Source: Ashinkailepas kermadecensis (taxonomy: Eukaryota; Arthropoda; Thecostraca; Neolepadidae). Taken from it: a stretch of DNA of 64,000 bases. Made by a program: the position numbers and the translations under genes. The notes beneath the pieces are model-generated. The model was not told the origin of the DNA. It made no database searches and saw only the letters and a list, made by a program, of their open reading frames with translations. The stretch lies in the NCBI GenBank assembly GCA_034440615.1, contig JAOTOM010005148.1:122501-186500 (forward strand). Reading direction: 5' to 3'. This document shows positions 12,802-24,700 of the stretch, in pieces (position 1 is the first letter of the stretch; the number at the start of each line of letters is the position of its first letter).

Positions 12802-15800
12802 GTATGTATCACTTATATGCTGTTACTTTACTCTGTGCATTTGTGGTGCAATTTTGTTTGCAAACTGAAAAGTAAGCATTTGCACAGAAAATGACTCATC
12901 GTAGTCAAGTTCATAAGCATTGCATTGTAAATATAAATTCACAGCATAAATTGATATTATTGCAGCTTAAGGTAACCACAAGACAGGTCTTACACATATT
13001 TTACCTTCATGAAGCATACAAAGTGGTTAGGCTTGGTTAGTTTAGGCTAGGCTAAGCTTTTGGGGTAAGTTAGAAAATGCTGAGAGAGAAAAATTGGATT
13101 TGATTTTCCAGAAAAAAATGAGTTTCGGTCCTCAAAAACAACTCAGACTAGCCTAGGTCATGTTACATATTTTTACTTTATTTCTAGCATTACATTTTTT
13201 TCCATATTACACAACTCCAAGCCACTTTTTAGGTGTTATTTTACATCCCAACTGAAATGTATGCATTTGCAGAGGAAATGAGCAGTCAAATTACCCCAAC
13301 CCTCCCCATCTTTCTAGTAAGATCCTCGCACTCGGAGGGGTTGATATGCCCCCCCTCTAATTTCCAAGCTAAGCATCATACAAAAACGAGTTATCATCGG
13401 AAAATGCTCGACAAGTAGGGCCAGCAGCCACCCCAAAAATTGCATCTGCCCCCAAAAATGATGTCACTAGGGGGTTTATGTATTCACAACTGACATGTTT
13501 TTGGCTCTCAGTTTATTTTGGGGGAGATTTGAAAAACAAAACAATTTTGGAATAAAAAAGGAAGGCAAAATACCACCATCTTTTTGTTATTTATGCACTG
13601 AACATGATGTGGGAGACGACTAAAGGTAGGTGTTCAGGAAACAGAATATGTTCAGATACCCCCCCCCCCCTCTTCCCCTACATATGCATATACATATGCA
13701 TATGCATACTCATGCATATACATACACATGCACATATATCATATATATATATATATATATATATATGAAGCTCTTAGGCTAATGTTTGGTTAAAATGTGT
13801 TTCTTTGGTGTTTTTTTATGCTTGAATCAATTTGATGTCCATTGCTTTTGGGAATTGAAAGCTTCTTGAGATATCAGAATGTCAAGTTGAAGTGCATATG
13901 TTGCAATCAGCTGCCATTTCACTAGAAAAAGAACACCATTCAATCATTAAACAATCATATGACATCCTAGCAAATTTGTAGCCACCCCAAGATCCCTGAT
14001 TTTTTATGTGGCAAAATATGCATGTTGTAACCGAATTAATGTCTTATATTTCCTAATCATGTGTGCATGACTGGCCCCAGTGGTGGTCAACAGCAGCCTG
14101 TTGACATGAGGATTCTGATAGCTATAAAGCCCCTGGCTTCTCATGATTCTTGTATTCCCTTGCATCTTGACCAACTCTTGGCTCATGCAATCATCTCCAA
14201 TGCCCTAAGCTATGTGCATCTTGTCATTCAAAATATCACAGATTCTGCAACCATCTTATGACCTTGCCATCTCACATTGAACTCAGTAACTGCCCATTGA
14301 TGGACTCCAGGGTGGATGCTTCTCACTGCACTGTGGGCATCACGTTTTGTTCTGGCCATCCCAAGATGTAGTACTGTTTGACAGCTCTACTGCCTGGAGG
14401 AACACTTAGCTGACTTGAAGTTCCCGATTTCCCCAGAGGCACCGAGCAATACAGCGTTGCTGATATCTGCATTATTTTGTTTCCAATGCATATGAATTGC
14501 ATAACATCCCCACCCATGCACACTCAGCATCACTTCATGTCTTGTTTTGACTATTGCAGTTTGCCCAGCAATGGCGCCACTACCAGTCCACGCTTCAGGT
14601 GTTTCGCCTGCAGCCGGACCAGAACAACCAGAACCTGGATGAGCTCACCATGTTCGTGGCCCAGGTAAGGATCCAGGTGTTATCCGATGTTTCGTCGTCA
14701 GGTAAATACGAACAGTGCTAACATTTTATTTCTACTGTTATTTTTGAAGATGTGGTGTCTCGGGCAAATCGTGTTGAATGTCATGCATTGCCATCATCTT
14801 CAAATGACCGAAATGACACTGGATTTAGCACCAACTTGTGTACATCAGGTACTGGGTGATAGGTAACTGTGGCTGTGCCAAAGTGTTTCGTTTTACCAAG
14901 CCTTTTAATATTTGTTCTTCTCACCACTGAGTTATGCACCATGTATGTGTATGTTGTGCACATTTCTGTTCTCACCACCAGGTGTCGCACTGCTACCCAG
15001 AAACGGTGGCGACCTTCCCGCAGGAGCTGATAGACATCCTGCGTCAGTACAGCACTGTTATAAACACGGATATGAGAATGGCAAGTAAAATGTGTGACTG
15101 TTGTATTTGTGCAAGTACCACCCTCCCATTTCGTTATGAAACATCAGGCTAGGTGGTTGCGTAAAGAGGAAAGTATACTCTGTGACTTTTCAATTCAACA
15201 GTAATTTGAATGCTCTGGGAACCTTTGAACCTTGTCACAAAATCCCTTGAAACTGTGGGTGTCGTTAGAGTGGAGGTATATTCTTGAAAAGAGAATGTAC
15301 CAAGGGGAAATAAAACTGAATACAGTTGTATCCACTATTTCAATCGCTCAATTGTGGCTACAAAAATGTTCAATGTGCCATTTCCTGATATGTGAAAGTT
15401 TTAGGTTCAGTTCATATTTTAAGCATAGGAGTAGAGAATGATTGGAGTGGAGAATTAATGCCCATATTGGGAGGTAGGATTTCAGGATTTTTCAGAGGTG
15501 GCTGTCATCTTTCAGCGACTTTCAGCTAGACCTGGTTTTAACAGAATGAAGTGGGTGCAAGCCAGATAAACCCTGAAGCAAACGTAGGTAGTTATTTATG
15601 CATAGTTGGACATTCATGTGATAGGTGGCATCATACAGCATGCACTCACAAGGCAGCGTGACCTGCAATATAGGATATAATCGACACAGTGAGTGGAAAT
15701 AAACAGCTATTTAGCGTCAGGTGCTGGCAAAAATGGAGAAATGGGTATATTTTTTAGTAATACTTTACCTGACTACAATGTACAATCATGGTACATACAT

Positions 15801-18800
15801 CTGACAATGGTCGATTTCAGGTGTAGCATTAACTATGTTAATGCTGCACCTAAAATGACAAATACTAACATATTTATCATTTCAGGACAAAATGGTCAGA
15901 TATGGAAAAGTGGTGTAGTTTTAGATGGTTAGAACTTATAAACTATGATGTTATAGTTACTATATACCATACTAAGCCGGTAACGTATTTTGACTGCTGT
16001 TTTAGTCACAGTTTAGAATGATTGAAATCGTGTAGTAGTGTAAAATGTATAAATTGGTACTAAGGGAACATTTTTTTTTGGTTTGCTTCGGTGCGATGGG
16101 TATCCAAAGTGCTGATTCTATCCTGTTTGAATATTGTATCTTATTTTGCTTCTGAGATCTTATGAGCTGTTTCGTTTTCCCAGGCATGCAAGTTTTACAT
16201 AATTATCATTCCTTACCGTATCTGATGTCCAAGGCTGCTGAAATGTGCAACTGATATTCGGCTTGGTGCTGTCAATGTGGGTGGATTCCACCTCACCCAC
16301 CCACACATCACTCACTTGAGTTCAGATTCCATCATTGCTAGAACTGGGGCGGTGTATTTCGTCATAAAGTAGTCTAAGACCTGTTGCTATTAATATGCCC
16401 AGTATGTAAGGTATCCGCCGCTCCGATTCTGCTTCAATTTCACATTTCCTTCGTGGCTTTGATACAACTCGCGCATTAGTTGTGTATTGAATTGGGACAA
16501 TTTTGCACCTCTCTGATTGCAGACGTTTTGCAAGGCGTTGATTCTGCTGCGCAACAAGAACCTGCTGGCGCCGACGGCGCTGCTGGAGTTATTCTTCGAG
16601 TTGCTGCGCTGCCAAGACAAAGTGCTGCGGGACTTTCTGCAGAGCCACATAGTGAACGACATCAAAAACGTCAACGCGAAACGGAAAAACATGAAACTGA
16701 ACTCGGTAAGATGTAGCCCGTGTTTGGTATTCAATCGTTGGTTGCATCTGCTGCATCGCGAGAAATAAGAATCGGTGAAATAAGAATCTTGCACGCATCT
16801 TGACTGTTCAGCTTCCAATGTATTCAAATGTTGAGCTTACTAAGCACACATTTCGTGACCCCACTACGGGGGCGAGTAGTCTAGGGGTAAGTTGCCCGTC
16901 TCACAATCGAAAGATTGTGGGTTCGAGTCTCACCTGTCGCTACCCTTCGCCCGCGGCCAATCGGCGTGAGAGATTGGCGACGCTACATGACTCAACGGTC
17001 GATGTGTCGTAAAACCAATAACCAACCAATCGTGACCCCACTACAGTGTTAATATTTTTACAGGTGGCGAAGCAGCCAATTTGCTATTGCTTGATTTTGA
17101 CTTGCGATTTTCTTCGTGCTGAATTACTGTGTGTCGCAGCGTGAAAAGGTAACCATTTGGGCGGTCATCAAGGTAACGAGATGTCTCGTCGCTTATGGTA
17201 TTGCAGCTGGACATTTTCTTTAAAAATTGGCCTAAGCAACGACTGGCTGCCGCTGGTGACCTATCAGTTACTGGTTGCATAAAAACGGACAACTGATGCT
17301 CACATGTTGTAATGCGAGCCTTTCGTACCAACTCAGATGCCAATTTAAATGTAAAACATGAGTATGTTTGCTATTGCTGTAGTATTTATTTATATTGTGC
17401 TGGTGTAAATGCAATACTTGTCCCAACACCATGTTGTGTTGGTACAACATACTTAATAAGAGTTCCATTGAAGCAACGGAGCGTACAATACAGCATGGGT
17501 AATAATGACGTAACACCTGTTTATAATTATAGATTCCATTCTCGCATGACGTTTGTGGATGCACCTCCTTACTACACATACTCGTCCGGCTGTTTTGGTG
17601 CAGACGCTGCAAACCTTCATGTACGGGATGCTGAAGGACAGCCATGCAAAGGCGGCCAAGATCGCGATGGATGTGATGATCGATCTGTACAAGCGTGGCG
17701 TGTGGAACGACCAGAAAACCGTGAACGTCATCACGACGGCGCTGTTCTCCAAGGTCACCAAGGTCATGGTGACGGCGCTCAAATTCTTCCTCGGCAAGGA
17801 CGAGGACGAGGCCGGCTCGTCGGACAGCGAGGACGAGGTGAAGGGATGTTCCAACTGCTGAGTTGTTGAAAAGGATGATAATGCGTGATCGTTCTGGGCA
17901 TAGTTGCATGCACCGATAAGAAATAGCAAAAGTTTAGTTCAGCCTATGTGGTCCAACATTAAAGTGATTATTCAAGGTGGTTTACTTTCCTCTTAATTTC
18001 CTCATGCTGCTCGGTAAGGTTGCTAGCCGCTTTCTCCAAGTTTTGTGGACTATATACTATGTAATCGATGTCACAAAATCTTGTTAGATGAATTTACCTT
18101 AATGAATAGTCTTGGCACAACTCATTCGTAATGCCGTTAAACCCCCAAAGTCGCCTTACGAATTAACATTGTTGTGCGTAATCTGTTCGGTGTTTAATCA
18201 TACATGATTGATGCAAGCGATATTTTGTGCCATGACTTAACTGTATGACTTAATATAAACGGCTTTCGTACACTTTTCAGGATGAAACAACTATGGCTAA
18301 GTCCGTGATATCACCATCAAATTTCACCAGAAAAACTCGCAAGAAACAGAAGGCCTTGGAAAAAGCTAAGGCTATCACCAAGGTATGGGTCACGAGAAGG
18401 CAGCGTCCAGGTGGATCTGTTCAAAACTGAATTTGAGGAGCTGTCCACATTGCACATTGCCTGTGCAGTATATTTCTTTAAAAAGTGCGAATTAGAAGTA
18501 TTTATGCTGCCTTCTTGCAAAATCCATTCCTCCTTTTTTGCAGAAGTCCAGAAAGAAGAAGAAAAAGAGCGAGTCGTTCAACTTCTCGGCGCTACACCTG
18601 GTGAACGACGCCCAGGGCCTGGCTGAGCGACTGTACAGGAAACTAGAGACGCTGAACGAGAGATACGAGGTATGTGCGTGACACCACCGGGAACAATGAG
18701 CGGCATTGATTTTCCCTCCCAACCGCTCCGGTCCTTCGAAACTGAACGTTTTTGTCGAGAGGTAGATTGTTGTTTGCCTGTTTAGTGCTTCCTTCTTGCT

Positions 18801-21513
18801 TGGGCAATATAGGAACTTATCAGATTTGTTCAGCTCGCACTTGAAATGTTACGAATTTTGTGGATTCAGTGAATTCAGCTACGATTCGCGAGGGGATTAG
18901 AGGACACTATTGGGATCTACAAAGTTTATTTTTCCCATTCACTAGTTTGTCTTCCCTATTGAGAGGAGACGGACAATTGTTATTTTTCGTTTGCTCTCGA
19001 GTGATCAGCGGTATGCTTTTTCGGCGCCTCATAGTTTTCCCATTCGTCGGACTGAAGATATAATCTGTGCAACCTATTCCTCGGTCTCCGCTGTTTGAAC
19101 TCCGAATTCGTCACCTTCGGGGACTCGTTTGATTGTATTTCACCTACGGATACGTGTAAACAAACTATTAAATGTGTGGCTTTATATTGGGACCAGCCCA
19201 TTGCTGTGCTAATTCAAATGTAAAAGGTTTGGCCCTAGGTAAGACAGTACAGCGGCGCCTCGGTTTACGGTACTGTGGGCCAGTAATTGCCTGGTTCCAT
19301 CGGCAGAGGCTCACCAGACCTACATGGTTGCCTGATGCCCACCCTAATGCGCAGCCCAAGCTATCGTGCTGCATTGTCAGTGTGACATGCATTGATTTCC
19401 TGCTGCGGACTTCCCCGTGAGCGAAAACGTTGTTTAGGACGTGCCTCTTTCTGCCTCAGTGAAGTATTGGGTGACGAGTTTTCCATTGTTCAATCGGGAC
19501 AGCTGTTCCTCTTCCTGTCAAATAAATGATTGTGATATTTTAGCTCCTCATTTACTCGCCTTTATCTCAGTGGCAAAATTACCTTCGCACGGTATGTTAT
19601 CACATTAGTATCCAACCCCGTGCCATTTAATTATTCACGTCGACTGACTCGTGTGTATTTCATGGTATGACTGATGAAGTTGGTTGGTTGATTCATGGTT
19701 GCATGCTCGACACAATCGATGCGTCCCTAAACTCGAATAACCAACCAAACAACCCTAATTCGCAGGTGAAACTCATGTTGATTAATCTCATCGCACGTCT
19801 AGTGGGCATCCACGAGCTCTTCCTCTTCAACTTCTACCCGTTCCTGCAGCGTTTCATGCAGCCCCACCAGCGAGATGTCACCAGGATCCTGCAGTATGCC
19901 GCACAGGTGAGAGCCGTGCAACAGGCCGCACGGGCAGGATGATGACAGTGCAGTTTGCCATGGTTGGCTGATTATTCTGGCTGGGGGATGTATCAACTGA
20001 ATTAGTTGGGAGAAAATTCTGCACTATGCTACACAGGTGAGCACCATGTAGTGTTGTCACTCTGGTGAGGATTCTGCGGTATGCTACACAGGTGAGCATC
20101 ATGCAGTGTTGTCATGCTGGTGAGGATTCTTCAGTATGCTACAAACGTGAGGATCATGCAGTGTTGTCACGCCGGTGAGGATTCTGCAGTATGCTACACA
20201 GGTGATGATCATGCAGTGTTGTCACACTGGTGATGATTCTATATTATGCTACGCAGGTAAGAATCCTGGGGTGTTGTCACGTCAGTGCGGATTCTGTAGT
20301 ATGCTGCACAGGTAAGGGTCATGCAGTGTTGTCTCGCTGGTGAGGATTCTGCAGTATGCTACGCAGGTGAGAATCCTGGGGTGTTGTCACGTCAGTGCGG
20401 ATTCTGTAGTATGCTGCACAGGTAAGGATCATGCAGTGTTGTCACGCTGGTGAGGATTCTGCAGTATGCTATGCAGTTGAGTGTCGTGCAGTACACTGTG
20501 GAGGCGAGGTCCTGTGACTGAAGAAGGACTTGTCATCCGTTCTTCCCGTGTTGGCGCCCGTCCTGAAGCGCCATCAGCCACGGCGAAGTTTGAAGCTGAC
20601 TTAAAGTACTTGACACGAAAGCCATGCGAATGAAATTGCAGCCAATAATTATTACGTCTAGTGCATGAAGAGTTTAATCTGTAGCCATTCTCACTGTTTC
20701 TCACTGGTGTCAAAACTACATGCCCAGATAATTGGGTTGGTAAATCACTGGCATTTATAACCATTGGTATGACACATCCCAGCAAAGCATGGTCGGAGTC
20801 GCTCGCATCCTTGCCTTGAGCGTCCTGGTGAGAGCCGATGAGATCCGGCACGTGGTAGCCGGGCGACCGTTCAACACCGATGACACAATACACTTTTAGC
20901 TAAAGTTTTGCCATTTCATTATAATTACATAACGAGATGCAGGTGTATTACATATAATTACATATGTAATACACCGTGCTGAGCCTATGTCCTGTTTCCT
21001 CTAACGTCTCCGCATGTAACAACCGGATCTAATGTCGTATTAAAAGTAATGGCGCGAGCCTGTCCATAAACATTGTCGTCTCTCATGTCCATACCTTGGC
21101 TTGTGGGTGTGGTACTTGCTGTTGATGTAGTGCGGCGCATTGTGATGTGTGAAAGGCGTGGGTCCGACGCGAGTGTGACACGAGATGTACTCCCCAGGCG
21201 TCGCATGTGCTGGTTCCACCGGACGTGGTGCAGCCCATGGTTATGACGATCGCCAACAACTTCGTCACCGAGCGGAACTCGACGGAGGTCATCACGGTGG
21301 GGTGAGTTGACAGGCGGCTGCCGAGGAACGTACGCGGCCCGACGGTGGCGGCTGACGTGGAGACTGGGGTACCTGTGTGGTGTGGTGCTGTACCGAGTGA
21401 GGATGGCTGAGAATCTGCAGCGGAGAGGCGGTCGCTGTTGAGGGCGGTGGCTTTGAGTGAAGAATAAAATGCGTAGTAGGGCACTGAAGAGGGATGGTTG
21501 GGTCAATTTTCGT

Positions 21514-21561
<48 letters not shown>

Positions 21562-21570
21562 ATGTATATG

Positions 21571-21606
<36 letters not shown>

Positions 21607-21640
21607 TGTATGTATGTATGTATGTATGTATGTATGTATG

Positions 21641-21703
<63 letters not shown>

Positions 21704-24700
21704 ATAATCTACTGTAGCTATCTTGATGGCATTAGGCTGTTAGCCTCAATTTTTATATTGATGAAGGTTTTTTTCGTTAACGTTGAGCGTGGTCTTTCTC
21801 TTCCCATGATGAAAATAAATTCATTTATTGGCAAAACTTGGTCCACCTCTATGTCGGATTAGTTTGCCAATATGGCGGCGCCAATATATGTCAATCAGAT
21901 TCATCCTGAGACCAATATGGCTGCGCTCCTGACCTCTTGTACATAATGCAACCCCACTCACCACCTCGACAAAATTCTAGCTACGGTTTGCGTTGGCCAT
22001 TATCCGTAGTTTTCGTGGCCATTGCATTTCAGGAGTATTAACACGCGCACTAGAGGGGGGCAAAATCCGCCCACCCCTCAGGTTTTTCGTACATAACTCC
22101 AGATTTTACTGGTCGATGTACACTATTTTTCACGTACCTGCTTAGAAATGTCCGGCGCGTCGTTTATAGCAGGAAAACGGAAATCAGACGATTTTTTTCG
22201 AGTTAGAGGCCGTTAAAGTCAAAATATTTCGTAGCGCCAGACCACAAAATTCGCGCTGATGCGCTTCCCGTATATTGGCAAAAGGGAAGTGTTCTTGGCA
22301 ACACTAGCGACTTGTTTGATGGATATTGTTATGCTATATAGTTTCAAGGTCATGTTAGGTCACCGAGGTCAAGTCAGGTCAAGTTCATGACAGGTTAATG
22401 GAACCAAACTTGGTCAACTGGAATGTTGTCATAAATGCAAATGACTGTCATGCGATTGATGTCACTTTGCATGTTACTCTCTACACATCCTGAAAACTAC
22501 TGTTTGTCATTGTGTACCTAAGCGTTTCCGTACTTTATTCATGTACTTCACTCCTTTCTTCGCGAAGCCGATTGCGCCGAGCCGCCCGACGGAGCAGTCG
22601 GGCGGGCGACCCGGTTCCGGTTACTGGAACAGGTAACTGACCTGATAAAGTTCTGCTATATAGGTGACCCGAGGTTAAATGCCGGGTCTAGCATCTGTAT
22701 TGCATCATTAGTAATGTCCAAAACATTATTGATGCCCATTTTGGAGCATTTAAACACATTCACAGTGATCCATAACAATGACAAGCCAAGCCACGCAAAA
22801 GAAGAACATTTTGACACATGTGACCTCATTTGACCTTGAATATATTGACCTAAGGTCATGAAATTTGCACACCATGGAGTTCACTACCGTACCCATCCAC
22901 CCTGAGAATTTCGTTACTCCAGCTTTAATAGGAGCCGAGATCTTAGGGGGGGGGGGGAAATCCGCTCCCCCTCCAGTGCGCGTAATTTTCAGTGGCCCTC
23001 CAGGGCGCGTGTTAAAACCTGGAATACGCTAGCGTCGTTATGTCGATCCTTTTCATTCACCACTTTGGACGTAGGATTAATTTCTAACAAGTCGGGAAAT
23101 TGTTGCCATCCTTTTATTTACTGCCGCGATGGGCTAATGTCACCTGAAGGTGTCTCTGCGGGCAATCATTTGGCATGAACCAGGTTAGTTTTGATTGGAA
23201 GAGAGGCACACGCCATAATTTTTTTTCTTCACGGAATGTAGACCATCCGGAAACCAAACTCATTTCTCTCCCCTGGAGCTGTGTCAGTCGTATTCTGGCT
23301 GGTGGTTCCCGTGCCTGCGCCGTTGGCAGAGCGCACGCCAGCCAGCGGTGAGCCAGTGCGCGGTCGTATCACATCGCTCCTACCCCCTGCGGTCCGTGCA
23401 GTGTGAGCATTCAGGCACCCCGGGATGCACGGGCGGAGCTTTAAAGAAACCACTGCCAATGCCCAACAATGCTAATGCTGAGGAATTCCATACTTTTCGC
23501 TGGGCTGTTCCGTAGAGTTCCATGCACATTTTTGTTTTGTTTTTGGATGGGCTCGACCTAGCATTGGAAGGGCTCGGTAACCACCCTTCCTAGGAGATGA
23601 AAGTGTCACCTATGTCGGGGTGGTATGCAGACGGAGGGATTTAATGGCGTTGATGATCATGTGACGTAGCTGAAATGCACCTTGGTTGTACAACAAAATG
23701 CCAGTCGCATAGAAAGCAATCATAATTTGCTATGGTGTCAACATCACACTTGGAGTACTCTTTGATTGGCGTGATTGCATTTTTAATTGCATTCACAATG
23801 CAAAACGAGGTCAGGCCAATGCTGCGACTCATTTCATGTAATCCACGTTTTTTTTCGTGCAAGATGCGTTCTTCCTGCTCCTCTGCAACTCAACTTTGCT
23901 AGGTAGCAAGAGAACATCACAAATGTTTTGGGATCTTGGGCCTGGTTAATGGCACGAACTTTGTTTGGAAGCAGAACACACTAATACACTCGATAAGTAT
24001 TTGGAAGCGGACCACACCAATGCACTCTACACTGGTCGATACACCCATGAGCCGCAAACAAACCGATGCACTGCAGGGGGCGTGCCGGTGTGAGCGTATG
24101 ATGGTGGCCGCTCCTTGTTTCTCCGCATGCTTCTGTGTTTTTACCAAGCAAAGCGCGGTTGATGGCAGCCTTTTCTCAGTGAGCAGACGCCAAGAGCATT
24201 GCGTGAATCTCGCTAAGTAGTGATTTTCTATTGATCTGACTCCATGGCCTGATTACATTAGCCCCATCCAACTCCGCATACCACCGCGACCTGTCCGGCG
24301 CATTTGCGCCGACAACTGACTGACGAGTCAGCGGCCATCTGCTGACATGACCTCCAGCTTGACGTGAGCCAACTCGGTCCGCCGATGGAATCTGGTCAGC
24401 CTTCTCGTGTAACTACTATTCCCCTCTACAGCATCCTGTCGCTACCCTTCGCCAGTAACCGATCGGCGTGCGGTATTGGCGACGCAATATGACTCACGGC
24501 AGTCGTCACGTCGTAAAGCGAATAACTACCTCTTCCCCCACAGCATCAACGCGATCCGCGAGGTGTGCGTGCGCTGCCCGCTGGCAATGAGCGAGGACCT
24601 GATGATGGATCTGGCGCAGTACAAGAAGAACCGCGACAAGAACATCATGATGGCCGCTCGCTCGCTCATTCAACACTACCGGCACACCTTCCCCGACCTG

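Larger units (their letters stand above)
9976..14559 (+). other. SDAD1 intron 1 (repeat-rich)
   Basis: Intron of 4.6 kb. It holds a degenerate SINE (10341-10497), a complete TTAA-flanked MITE (10792-11722) and (TA)n/(TATG)n tracts near 12.7 and 13.75 kb, each preceded by a C-run plus CTCTTCCCCTA. No additional coding exon was recognised. Confidence 0.8.
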
